Source of the DNA: Cymbidium sinense
Lineage: Eukaryota; Streptophyta; Magnoliopsida; Asparagales; Orchidaceae
Assembly: GCA_021442155.1 (NCBI GenBank)
Contig: CM038214.1
Span: 144,990,488 to 145,054,487, forward strand
Length of the DNA: 64,000 bases
Direction: 5' to 3'
The notes beneath the pieces are model-generated. The model was not told the origin of the DNA, did not search any database, and was given only the letters and a program-made list of their open reading frames with translations. How positions within the stretch are numbered: position 1 is the stretch's first letter; each line of letters starts with the position of its first letter. This document shows positions 21,346 through 33,010 of this stretch, piece after piece. The position numbers were made by a program, and so were the translations under genes.

Positions 21346-22320
21346 GCCTCAAAATAGCTCAAACCTCAACACCAAGAAGGTCTTGCAAAGGATAACCTGG
21401 GAAGTGAGCAGAATTTCACCATACTTTCCTAGATAGTAAAGAGCTCGTCAGTCCAGTTCCACCACCATGCATACCATCTTCTACTAGCTCTACCAACAAG
21501 AGCATTGTATCTAAATGAGGCATTAAATTCTTATTTTATTTGATCTATCATGTTCCTCCACCCAAAAGGAAATTGATGACGATTCTACTTATATATTATT
21601 CTACTGATGCTCTGATTTTATTCCTATTGAAAGGTCCCAGTATAAATCTAGCTCTATTTCCTTTCTGATTCAGATTGGACTATCCTTCACTACCAGTTCA
21701 CCTCTTGAGATTGACATGGAGTCAACGACTCGAGATCCCATAGGAGAAGCGTCGATGAGAAGGTAGAACTTTCATCATTCCAAGAAGTCACCAACAGGAA
21801 AAGTTCTACCTCCTGTGGCAGCACCTCATAAGAGTAAGGGTCATTGGTTCAAGTGAGATAGCCCTCCAAGGATGCTCCATAGATGGATATGCTTATGGAC
21901 CAAGCCAAAGTCTATTACAAAATCCTAGCTCACCTTAGAAAGTTTCCAAAGTTAAGCATATATATGATGCCCTTGTCTTATCCAAAGAAATGAGGGAATC
22001 TTTAATCAAGGCCTTACTTGATCTAGAGATATGCTTAGCTCACCGACCACTAAAGAGGAGGCTTGCCACTCAAGGACATCTTAGAAGTTACATTCAACAT
22101 GAAGACTTACTTACCCTGGGAGCATACACAACCACCTCTTTTACATGTTGTAGATGTGATGTAAATCCATGGTTCCGCTGACCCATTCGGTCTAAAACCC
22201 TCTTTAAGAATCGACATCTCCAAACTCTAAAAAAATGAAAGGATGATGTTGAGAGGATTCAATGAACAAGGAGAGAGGGCCTTGTGGCATTTATTTTGGA
22301 TGTTGGGGGGGAGAGGGGAC
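21346..22320 (+). mobile_element. Tat-like gypsy gag/protease N-terminal fragment
   Basis: Non-array DNA begins abruptly with no LTR visible, so the element is truncated on its left. Near 21965-22020 the frames give a YDALVLSKEMRESLIKALLD-like stretch. Near 22253-22290 there is LRGFNEQGERALW. Both resemble the region just before the protease active domain in Tat-lineage plant gypsy polyproteins. One frame of 63 codons (21990-22181) spans part of it. The expected continuation (a VLPLEI stretch then GRPW) is not here but at 28.70 kb, on the other side of an insertion. Stops and shifts make it inactive. Confidence 0.65.
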
Positions 22321-23969
22321 ACTGTAATCGGTACTTTTGAGGTAATCGTACAACATTGAGGTATGATGTACTATCTCAAAGATAGAGGCATCACCCTACA
22401 ATGGACCTAATCATGAAAATAAGGACTCAGGCATGATGGATCTTTGAATGTACCAAAGATTTTTCCCTACTTTACATGGATGAATAAAGTAGGGTTTATA
22501 TTAAACCAGTTCTTAAGTTCACTATGGAGGAAGACTATAGTTAATTGCATCTTAGGAAATGAAATTTTAGGAATTCTCGATTAAAGTTGACAATTATCAT
22601 CTCCAAAGATTTCAAGGTTGACTATTAAAGGATTGGTTGTATTTGGAAAATCAATTGGGAAAGTTCAAGGAGAAGACTTATTTTTGGAGTCTAAATGAAA
22701 TAAGTAAGAAATGCTCATGATACTAGAAGCCTAGTGAGCATTCCAATATCCTATATTTTACTTTATAATTTTGAAGTTGAAGAGATTTATATGTTTTGAG
22801 TTGAAATTTAATTAAATTACTAAGGTTTATAATCCACCAACACAAGGTTGTGGGAATGCCTAAGAGGTGAGGATTTATGTTGGTAGCTCGAAGGAAATAA
22901 CTACCTCAGATCCTAAATCTAGAGAACTTTAGTACAAGCTAAAGCACAACCGAAATCTAAGGTGTGGACATATGGTTTACCTCCATATGAGAATAAATTG
23001 TCCGACTTGACTTATAATCGAGTTAATTTAACTCCTCCTATGATTTTAAAACCATGTAGTCCGGTCTTATGAATTGCAAGATAGCTAGGTAGTTATTTAA
23101 TTAGAAAGAGATTAAAGTCCTAAACACACTCCCTACATTTATGTAGGAAAAGTAAATCTAACTGCACCTAAAAAGTGGAGGTTAGCTAAATATACATATA
23201 ATCCCAAGCAATTATATTTATAATTTGGACTTAGCACTTTACACATGGGTAACTAAGCCCACCTGTCTAACTTTGATTATGCTTAAGGATTTAAGTAACC
23301 AACAGAAAGAGCATTCAATTTTATTTTTAAGCATCCCTTAAGCATAATCCCTGAAAAAACATGATTAGGCTAATATTGGCCTATCACGGAAGCATACCCT
23401 AACATCCAATCTAAAATAATGCATAAAACAAATCATCATACCATACACATCCCAAATTAGAGTTAGAAGTGGTGACTTAATTCAATGTGTATTAAGGCTT
23501 GTGTGGTAAGTCTTGAAGGCAATAGTGTTGTATTTTCTATGTGAAGAAGGATTCAATTTAACATGAAAGGTTGATTTCATGTGAGCGTTTAATTGATTTG
23601 AGAATTTTAATTTGTGTTTTCTTTTGTTTCATTTTATTACACTTAGCAACTAAGTGTTATAAAGAGAGGAAAAGAGGATTGCCCTATTTCATCCCTACCT
23701 TAAGTCACTCTAAAGTATATTAATTTGATTTAGTTCTCTTTAGTGAATGGCCTATTAAATGATTTAATTAATCCAAAGTTAAGGTTCACTTTAAATAATC
23801 ATATTCAAAATGAAAGGCATCTTAAGATTAATTTAATTGAATTTTTACCACATGACATATATTAAATAATTCCTTTCCATCACATGTAACATGCATATGA
23901 TTTAATCCTAAGTGTATCTATACATGCAACATATTTTAGCACACTTAAAAGATGAATGTATGTGTATGT

Positions 23970-24700
23970 TTAGAATTTATATTTTATTTGATTGAATTAT
24001 TTAAACATATTAATTTAAAACTTTATCCAAATTCTTATACAAAAATGACATAAGAATGAAATTAGATAGGCATGTGCCATTGTTAAACCAGGGAAGTGAG
24101 GTAATCAAATGACCTCCTTGAGCTAGCTAAAGCCTCATATTCTCGGGATGTCTAGACTATATACTCATTTGCATTCAAACATATGTAAATTCGTATACAT
24201 GAACATAGGAAGTAAGCTCTAATTCATGGGCTAATTAATTCAACCACTTAGTCAATTATGAATGCATTCAATTTTAATGTAAAATGGTATTTTCATTCAC
24301 TAATCACATATACATATACATGAAAAAGATATAGTGCAAGTATGTGTCATTGTTAAACCAGATGTGAGGAAATCAAATGACCTCCTTGGGCTAACTAAAG
24401 CCTCATATTCCCGGATGTCCAAACTATATACTTGGACACACATGGATGTATACATAAATGAGGGAAAGAAAACCATTCAAAGATTGTATATTTTATTTGA
24501 TTGAATCATTTATATATATTAATTAAATTTCTATCCAAATTCTAATGTTAAGAATGAATGGAATTGTTAAAGGAAGTGAGGTAATCAAATGACCTTGGGG
24601 CTAGCTAAAGCCCTCGTGGATGTCCGACTATATACCCATTACCATTCAATATTATATAAATCAACACATGAATAGAGGAAAGAGAACTCAACATTCAAAA
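23970..24700. repeat. Three degenerate tandem units of ~210-270 bp
   Basis: Each unit has a CATTGTTAAACCAG-like start, GAGGTAATCAAATGACCT, GGCTAGCTAAAGCC and GGATGTCC..CTATATAC. The GAGG(T/A)AATC landmarks fall near 24097, 24366 and 24578. TTTTATTTGATTGAAT(T/C)AT precedes units 1 and 3. Confidence 0.8.
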
Positions 24701-26899
24701 ATCATGTGATTCATTCAGCCAAACTAGTTGTTAAGCATGTGATTCATTCAAATATAAGCATATGATTCATTCAACCAAACTAGTTCTTAAGGACAATCAA
24801 ATCAAATAAGATTATTTAAAGCAAACCAAAGCTTCATTAATTAAGTTTTGGATTTGATTTGATTTAAAGAGGAGAATAGAAATCATAACTTATTTTAAAC
24901 CCATTCCCACATTAGTGATATTATTTAATTTAAAGAAATGTAATTAAGTTGATTTTATGGGTTAATTAAGTTGAACCCTTAATTAGATGAATTAATTATT
25001 CTTATCTATGTCACCTTAAAGTAATTAACAAAATAATTATGAGCCAACATGATATGCATGAAAAATAAACTTGCAATGATCCTAGGAAATAAAAGGGGCC
25101 TAATGCAATTGGCTCATGATTAATAGTTAATTAGATTAATGGACTTAATTAATTACTCTTATGGTTTTCACACCCATGTGGACTAACCATAATTTCATTA
25201 AACTCTTTATTAAACACCCAAAGATCTACCCCATGCTTTAATTAATTGAGGTGATGTGATTATGATTTCAATTTGATTAAGTGATTTAATTAATTAGTTA
25301 AATCTAATTTAATTTTATTTTAAAAAAGGGAGAAATGATCTTAGGAAAGGGGTCCCAACCCTATTCCTTACTATTGAATAAATGATTAATAAACTTAATT
25401 AACCAATTTATTACTGTTCATGGATTAATTAATCATTAATTAACTTAAAAGAGTAGTTAAGGTTTAGTCAATTAATTAAGTGAGCAATAAATCCCAAGAA
25501 AATCATGGGAGAGGTCATCCCATTAAATTAACCAATTTGGGATTAATTAAGCTCAAGTAATTAAGCTAATTAATTAATAATTAAACTTAAAACCTTAATT
25601 ACTATTCAAAATTAGTTAAGATTATTTTAATTAATTCTCGAAATACCTTTAAAATGAGTATTTATTTGCATTTTTTATTTCTATGATTTTATGATTTTTA
25701 TGATTTTGAAGTTTAAGCCATTAAAAATGATTAATTAAGCAATTAAAGCCTAATCCTAGTAACATGTGGCATTAATGTGGACGCTTTCCACGTGAATCGA
25801 TGATTTGCTACTTAAAACTTATCAAACCAAGACACGTATTTTCATCCACCATCCGATCTAAGATCGAATGACTATGATTAATCCTGCAGCTTAATAATAT
25901 TAAATCAGATCGATCTAGCGATCTAATCACGACTGTCCATTTCGATCATGTGGAATGGACAATGGATCTAACATCATGAGTGAAGGAGAATGGAGCCCAT
26001 TATCTCACTTGATCCAAGCTTACCAAGCTGATCAACTCCAAAAGGATCCCACACCTTCAATCATGAGGGGATCCAACAAGAGATCACATGAGATGCAAGT
26101 TTTTTTCAAAAGCTCCAACCCATTTTCCCTAAGGATCAATTTTGGAAGCAGCCTCAGTGAGCTCAAGATCGAGAATGATTGTGGAAGCTTCATCTAGTGA
26201 GATGAAGCCTCGGAGCGAATTAGATTAATTCCTCACGCCATGATGAAATGATTTGGAGCTTCTTTGATCAAGTCCCACCTTTGTGCTTGGGAAGCAAGAG
26301 ATGGCTCATTCTTGCTCGATGAGGCCTAGGGAAGGTGCAGTTAATTTGAGTTTGATGGAGAAATTGAAGTTAGGTTGGAAATGGGAGTGTCCTATGATGA
26401 CATAATTTTTTGATTAAGGAATGAGCTTGGGAGTTTATGGAATGGCTATAATGGCTCATCTTGGGTAGTTGGGTCCGAAATGATTTTTGTGTGTGTTTGA
26501 GTGGAAACAAGGGGGTGTATACCCCCCTTCTTCTTGATCGGATGGTGGGATGTTTGGCTTCTAGTGGTTGTATGGCCAACTCAACGAGTCATGGGTGGCA
26601 AGGAGGAGGTGAGTTGGCTCACTTTTGGTGTGGGTGGTGGTGCCAAGAGGAATCATGGGTGTCTATGGGTTTCAAATGCTCCAATGGGGAGGGTGAGGTG
26701 ATTTCACCTCCCATGGGCCAACCCAACCATGATTGGGTCGGGGGTCTAGTGCCTAGGTGGACCATTGGGAGAGTACCAAGTGGCCAAAGAATGGAAATGA
26801 CCACTTACATGGGTGATTTGTCTCATGTGATGCCTTTAACCTAAGGGTAAAATGATCATTTGGCATTGGATTTGATTTGGGCAGATTTGAAATGAGCCA

Positions 26900-28450
26900 A
26901 AAGTGGCTTAGCCCAAATTTCAAGTCAATTGGAGTCGATTTGGTTAGGTTTGGCTCAATTGGACTCATTTAGGTCAAATTGGGTTAGGTCAAGCTGACCA
27001 ATTGGTCAAATTGGGTCAAACCAAGGGTTGATTCAAGTTCATATGATCATTTGGGATGTTTTGGTTCAATTGGTTTGGTTTAGTTTGGCTTAGATTTGAT
27101 TTTGGCTCATTTGAATTCATTGAATAAGTTAACCAATTTGACCAAATTGGCCAAAATGGCTTGGGTTTGGTGTTGGTTTTGGTTTAGTTAACCAATTGAA
27201 GATGATTGTATTTTGGTAAATTAATTTGGATTTGGTTTTGGCCAACTTGAAACATTGGTCAATTTGGGCTAAGTAGCTCAATTGGGTTCAATTGGGTCCA
27301 ATCATGGCTTTGGTCAAGTTCAACAATCGATTTGGAATGAACTTGAGCCATTGATTGCAAAATAATTTGGTTTATATTTTGATTTGACCCAATTTGGTCT
27401 TTTAAGTCAATTTGGGTCAACTTGAGTCAAGAGAGCCAATTGGTTTGGTTTGACTCAAGGTCAAGTCATCAAATATTGATTTTGATTTGGTATGAATCAT
27501 TGGTTTCAAGGATTTGGCTTTGCACTAGTTTGGGTTCATATGGGTTAAGGGTTTGACTAGTCAAACGAGTTGACTTGGTTTGACCCAATTGGTGAAAATT
27601 GATCAACCTAGGGTGATCAAATAATGATGTCGATTTTGATGGGCTTGGTTCAATCCAATTTGGGTAGGATTAGAACTTAGCTCAAATAGGTCAAATTGGT
27701 GACTTTGGGTCAAGTGGACCAATTGGGTTTAGTTGGCTTAATTTTGGGTTGAGTTTGATTTAGTTGAGTTTATATGGATTTGGGATTGATATATAAATTC
27801 AATTGCAATTGGCTTGGTTTCAAATGGGTTTTAGTTCATTTGAACATTTCAAGTAAAAAGGGTTAAGTTGGGTTTGACTTGGGTTGATTTTGGTATGGCT
27901 TGATGATTGTAGATTTCATTTATATTTGTGAATATAATTGAAGGGTATGATTGATTCATGAGAAAATCAATTGAATTTGGGTTTGGAATGAAGGAATTTG
28001 GCTAAGTCTATGTGTCATGTGGCTTAGTTTGATTTTGATTTGGTTTGATTTAGTTTTGATGATTTAAATGTATATTTCATTTAAATTTGTAAAGATGATT
28101 GAAAATATGATTGATTTGTGAGAAAATAAATTGATTTTTGACTTGATTTGGATTAATATTTAGCTAAGTCCATGGGATAGTCATATGTGAAGGTTTTGAT
28201 TTAATTTGATTTAGTTTGATTTAGTTTTGATCATTTGAATGTACATTTGATTTATATTTAGAAAGATGATTGAAGATATAAATTGATTATGAGAAAATCA
28301 ATTGATTTTGGATTGATTTGTATTAAAATTTTGGTAAGTCCATGGGATAGATCATATGGCTTAAATGGTTTCAAGTTTGGATTTGATCATGGCTTCAATC
28401 ATTTGGTTTTGGAATTTGGGTTTGAATTTGGATTTGAATTTGATGTTTGA
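26900..28450 (+). repeat. TTGG/GGTCAA-rich low-complexity region
   Basis: Short imperfect words such as AATTGGGTCAA, TTTGGTTTGATT and GATTTGGATTTG repeat without a fixed period. Three looser units of about 110-160 bp recur in 27.9-28.35 kb, each with TGATTG(A)A..ATGATTGA and GAGAAAATCAATTGATTT. No coding frame is credible. Confidence 0.6.
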
Positions 28451-28700
28451 ATTGAACTTGAGGTTTGAGAAGGTGCACATGGATTGGATTTGGGTTGTAG
28501 GTAGGTTGATTATCTAATCCCTAAGGCATAACCTAATCCTATGGTTAACCCTTCTAAGTTGTAAGGCTTAGTTAGGTGTTTCCTAATTTTAGAAGTGTCT
28601 TATGACTAGGAAAGCCTTAGTGTCTGAAGACTCCTAAGTCTAAGATGGGAAGATTGAATCTTCACTCTAAAAGTGAGGTCAACAGGCTTTTGGCTCCATA

Positions 28701-28985
28701 GTGTTGCCCTTGGAGATAGATGATTGGAAGACCAAAGCCAAGTTTCACATTATAGACTTGGATACATCTTTCAACACTTTTCTTGGGAGACCATGGATAC
28801 ATGAGAACAATATAGTTCCATTCTCTCTACATCAGTGTATGAAGTTTGTGAGAGGTGGGATCATCTATTATGTGAAAAGAGATCTCAAGCCATTTATAGT
28901 TCAGGTCAAGATATATATACAGAGGATGCTTACTACCTCCCTCAAAACCAACAAGTCTATTCTCATGAACTTGGCCAAAGTTTAA
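28701..28985 (+). pseudogene. Gypsy protease C-terminal part
   Basis: A 94-codon frame reads LPLEIDDWKTKAKFHIIDLD, then TSFNTFLGRPWIHENNIVP, then LHQCMKFVRGG. This is the C-terminal half of the retropepsin-like domain of Tat-type elements, which cleaves the gag-pol polyprotein. The catalytic Asp part (a DxGS-like motif) would lie in the left fragment near 22.2 kb and is not clearly preserved. The frame opens only because the insertion boundary lies just upstream; its first Met is not a real start. Confidence 0.8.
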
Positions 28986-29052
28986 AAATAAAAAAAAGGA
29001 AAAAGAAAAAAAAGAAAGAGAAAAAGAAAAAGAAAAGAAAAAAGAAAATAAC
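28981..29052 (+). repeat. Polypurine (A/G) tract
   Basis: About 70 bp of almost uninterrupted A and G (AAAAAGGAAAAAG-like words) between the protease and RT regions. It probably grew by slippage in dead element DNA. It lies inside pol, so it is not the 3' polypurine primer site. Confidence 0.85.
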
Positions 29053-30063
29053 ACGGAGTGAAAATAGACTTGGAGGCAAAAGTGGAGCCTGACATTAGAT
29101 TCAACCCATAGTTCATACTCCATTCGAACATATGGGTAGGATGACCTGACCTCCACTAGAAAGAGGAAGAGGCACTTTAGAGGCAGTCCTAGGGGTGCAA
29201 AACCTCCTTATTGGCCACCCAATAAAAAGTATGTCCCAGCTACTAGGAGTACACTTTCTATCCATATAGACTTAGAATCTAGTTTATAAGATGAGTCTTA
29301 TATGGTTAGCACACCAACCAGCTCTTCTTAGTAGATTCCTTTGGAGGTGACACTTGAGCCGAGATAGCATGAAGACCCAAAGCAAAGCATAAGTGTATCC
29401 AAGTCTATAAGTGAAATAGTTAGCATCAATTGGGAACCTTAGCTATATAACCCCTTTCCTCTCAAAAGTTGAGGTTTGGTTAAGGAAGCCCCTAAGTCAT
29501 CCATGTGTGAAGACTGTGAGGTTCTTTCTGGGAGCATCATCCTCAAGAAGTTGATGTAGAACTAGAGGATGATTCATATAAAGATTTAATAGAATTACCT
29601 TTGATTGGTTTGCTTGTGTTCATAATTTAATAAAGAAAGGGTTAATCCCACATACTTGGTCAAAGCATAGGTCAGACTACTTAGAAAGAATATGGAGGAA
29701 CAAATGCAAAAGCTCTCAACCAAGACCAAGACTAGAATTAAGTACGGTGGGTCCAGTTGATGATGATGATTACTATCATCACAAATCATTTGGAATCTAA
29801 TAAGTTCTTTTCAAATCACATTAACTCATATGAAGAGCTAGCTTAGAAACTTTAGATGATCTAGATGATTTTGAAATCAAAGATGCACCGCAGAGTTCAA
29901 AGAAGAGATCAGTCAACCATCGATGAGCTCAAGGAAATCAATTAGAACTCAAGAAGATCCATGCTCATATACGTTCTTAATTAAATGAAATTAAAACCAA
30001 TGACTTAGTTAGGCAATTGATTTAGTTTAAGGATAGCTTTGCATGGAGTTATGAAGAGATGGA

Positions 30064-30800
30064 TTGGCTCCTGACGTAGTGGTCCATAAACTAGCAATAG
30101 AGCCTACTGCTAACCCTATCAAGCAAGCTCCTAGACGCATGCGATTAGACATAGAACAACATGTCATTTATGAAGTCAAGAAATTGATCAATGCTGGCTT
30201 CATCCGAGAAGAAAAATACCCTACCTGGTTAGCCAACATCATCCTTGTTAAGAAAAAGAATGGCCAAATTCACATATATGTCAATTTTATGGATTTAAAT
30301 AAGGCATGTCCAAAAAATGAATTTCCACTTCCAATCCCGATGAATGGTGGACATTGCTCATCTCATGCAATCTTCTCTTTCTTTCATGGATGGCTCATCT
30401 AGATATAACTAAATAAAGATGGCCCCTCAAGATGGAAGAAACACTTTTAGAACCTCGATCAATCTATTGCTATAAGGTCATGCCTTTCACCTTAAAATGT
30501 CGATGCTACATACCAATGACATGACTAATCTCAAATGAACTCATACATCATCAAGTCGAGTGCTATGTTGATGATCTCGGTAAAAAGTAGAAGACCATCT
30601 GACTTGAGAGTAGTTTTGAATAGTTAAGACCATTTAACCTCAAAATGAACCTAATTGTGCAGAGTTAAAAATTCCTTTGGTTTATTGTCCACACCAAGAA
30701 ATCAAAATCGATTCAGAAGATCAAGGTGATATTAGAATTGCCACCCCTAAAAGTTAAACTCAACTCGATCATTAAGGATGGTTATATGATCCAATTTATG
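30064..30800 (+). pseudogene. Gypsy reverse transcriptase, broken
   Basis: A 112-codon frame (30064-30402) gives VVHKLAIEPTANPIKQAPRR, then a FIREEKYPTWLANIILVKKK stretch and NFMDLNKACPKNEFPLPIP. After frame shifts it continues with GSSRYNQIKMAPQDEEKT (30387-30440), a CYKVMPFTLKC stretch (30470-30500) and the catalytic YVDD box at 30564-30575 (family YVDD). These are the ordered RT blocks that copy element RNA to cDNA. Several frame breaks between blocks make it non-functional. Confidence 0.88.
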
Positions 30801-31329
30801 TGAAGATGTATATTCTGACTTGTTAAAAGGATGCCAAGTTTTAGATGATAAGTGTGAGCATGCCTTCAAGACATCATTACCTGATGATGATGTCGATTCT
30901 AGCAGCCTTATCGCAAGTCCTCATACTTTACACTTGCATTAGATGACTTTGGTTTTGTTGGCCCAAGCAATGATGAAAGAAAAGACACTCTACTACCTCC
31001 ATCTTCTAATCACCGAATTATCCACCCATTGAGAAGCATTTTCTAGGTTTAATCTTTACATTCTAAAAGCTACAACACTACATGCTTTCTCATAAAGTGA
31101 ACTTAATCTCTAGAATCAATCCATTATAGTATCTCATGACATGGCCGATGCTATCTGGACAATTGGTTTGATGGTCGATGATCCTCTCATAGTTTGACAT
31201 TACCTTCGTACTTCTCTTTGCGGTGAAAGGACAACTATTAGCAGATTTCTTAGCAACACACCCACTTCTTACTGACTCTTTAGTGATGATCTCCCGATGA
31301 ATAAATTCATGAACTTTGGGGGATACTAG

Positions 31330-31520
31330 CATTCACCACTGGAGATGTACTTTGATGGTGTAGCTTCCTCTCAAAGAGAAGAAGCACAATCTACTATTCC
31401 AGGAATGGCAAGGGTAGGAATAGTTCTCTTAACTCTAGATGATGTGATGAGATTCTCATATCATTTGTCCAATCCTTGCACCAATAATGAAGTGAATATA
31501 AGGCTCTGATTGTCCTGAGT
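31330..31520 (+). pseudogene. Gypsy RNase H fragment
   Basis: The frame gives PLEMYFDGVASSQ, then ARVGIVLLTLDDVMRFSYH and LSNPCTNNE, matching the start of Tat-type RNase H (MYFDGAS, then a strand with G(A)G(V)VL, then CTNN(E/A)AEYEAL). The FDG Asp is present. The TNNEAEYEAL helix is broken right after NNE. Confidence 0.75.
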
Positions 31521-31959
31521 TATCCATTACTCTAAGCATCCAAAACATCAACATCTTTGGGGATTCTTAGCTAGTTATCAACTAAATTGTGGTCCTACAA
31601 GGTTATAAAGCCTAAGCTCCATCACTACAACAAGTACACCATAGAGTTGTTGGCCCAAATCCAAGAGGTTGCGTTATAAGATTTTAAGGAGAGAAGAGCA
31701 TATGCCAAGGAGTTGGCAGAGTCTGAAGATGAGTCCATATCAATAAAGGTCCAAAATAGACAAGTGTTATCCCTTATTGATATTGAACTCATCAAAAATA
31801 CTCTCTGATGGGGAGGTTGCCATTGCCAAGAAGGATGAGGAGTTAGATTTGAGGCAATCATTCATGGATTACCTAAATAAAGGCAAACTACCTCAAGAGA
31901 AGTCTCAAGCCCATCGATGAAGTAGAACTTTCCTATGCTTTTGATGGTGTCTTGTATCA

Positions 31960-33000
31960 ATCTTTCGATCATATGTGGTTACGCAGAAGCACAAGTATAA
32001 GATCATGACGAGGTACACTGGATTATGTGGAGCCAACCAATCCAAAAAAATGAAAGCCAAGATTAAGAGACTATACTACTAGTTGTCATGATCAAAGATT
32101 GCATGGATACGCTAGGAAATGCCACCAATGTCAAATAAAAGATGTGGTCCTACACCAACCATCCAACATTCTACATCCTACATTGGCCATTCAGTGTTGG
32201 GGTACCGACATAGTATCCGATTGATCCTCCTACTTTCAAGGGTCAAGGTCATCTTAGCTCTACTACTTTTCCAAATGGATGAAAGTGATTCCACTTAGAG
32301 AGGTCACAACTCAAAGATGTGCTCCAATTTTTTTAGGAATCATATCATATAGTTTGGAGTGCCTCATGAATTATATCGATAATGGTACCGCATTCAAGAG
32401 CACCGATCAACAACTTTCTGAGACATAGATAGATTGGAGATATTCTTCCATCAACTACTGAGGGAAAATTCTAGCTTCAAAAACTCTCATCCAAATACTA
32501 AAAAAGACACTCACAATACAATAAGGATAGCATGAGAATTAGTTCAGCCTTGTGGGCCTACCGCACCACATATAGAACTCCAACCTACTCCTTTCTTTAG
32601 TGTATGGGTCCAAAGCCATTCTACCATTAGAAGTCCAACTCCCATCACTAAGCATAGATGTGGGTAGCAAGATCACAATAAAGCATAATGCCAAGTTATG
32701 GTTAGAAGATCTCAAGGTTTGAGAAGAGAAGCCTGCATGCTAAAACCTTGAGTTGTACAAAGCTAAAATGATTCAAGCTCATAAAGTTGGTCCTCTTTTC
32801 AAAGCTTTTCAAGTAGAGAACTTATTTTAGTTTTAAGGAGACTAATTGTTGCCCATCGTAAGATGGGAGGCAAGTTTGAACCCACTTGGGAAGGCCCTTT
32901 GTAATAGAGAAGGCCTACCAAGAAGATCTTATCAACTTATTAATCATGCTCCCCAATGCTTCCAACCATTGGGCTCTACTTAAAGAAATATTATAAATCA
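31960..33000 (+). pseudogene. Gypsy integrase, broken
   Basis: Pieces in order: GANQSKKMKAKIKRLYY and the zinc-finger Cys pair in KCHQCQIKD (near 32110-32140). LHPTLAIQCWGTDIV with the first catalytic Asp is near 32170-32215. FKWMKVIPLREVTTQRC is near 32270-32320, followed by a DNGTAFKS-like stretch with the second Asp (32378-32402). ALWAYRTTYRTPT is near 32545-32590, and the GPY-like PTWEGPFVIEKAYQ with LKEIL is near 32880-32990. In the family this enzyme inserts element cDNA. Many frameshifts and stops are present. Confidence 0.82.
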
Positions 33001-33010
33001 TTTTTGAAAA

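Larger units (their letters stand above)
22321..28690. mobile_element. Unidentified ~6.4-kb insertion splitting the gypsy protease
   Basis: This DNA separates the two halves of the protease region. It has no recognisable transposase, RT or other domain. It is AT-rich to about 25.9 kb, with a three-unit tandem repeat at 23.97-24.70 kb. From about 26.9 to 28.5 kb it is dominated by short TTTGGTTCAATTGGGTCAA-like words. Small frames at 25955-26197 and 26461-26844 match nothing I know and look incidental. It may be a non-autonomous LTR element or several nested pieces. Exact ends, LTRs and a target duplication could not be fixed by eye. Confidence 0.5.
28695..33010 (+). mobile_element. Tat-like Ty3/gypsy pol region, inactive
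   Basis: The domain order protease end, RT, RNase H, integrase is the Ty3/gypsy order. Motifs such as GRPWIHENN, ADWLAN-like TWLANIILVKK and DLNKACPKNEFPLP point to the Tat lineage. The whole span is peppered with stops and frameshifts, so no polyprotein could be made. Together with the fragment at 21.35-22.32 kb it was one element before the 22.3-28.7 kb insertion. Array DNA flanks the composite block on both sides. Confidence 0.85.

Noticed and set aside
25955..26197. An 80-codon frame starting MDNGSNIMSEGEW
   Set aside because: Isolated short frame in non-coding element DNA; no recognisable domain or neighbours.
26461..26844. A 127-codon frame in the nested insertion
   Set aside because: Overlapped by frames on both strands, matches no family I know, and has no gene-like context.
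28827..29156. A 109-codon minus-strand frame with a Phe/Ser run
   Set aside because: It is the complement of the purine tract and the protease frame, so a shadow.
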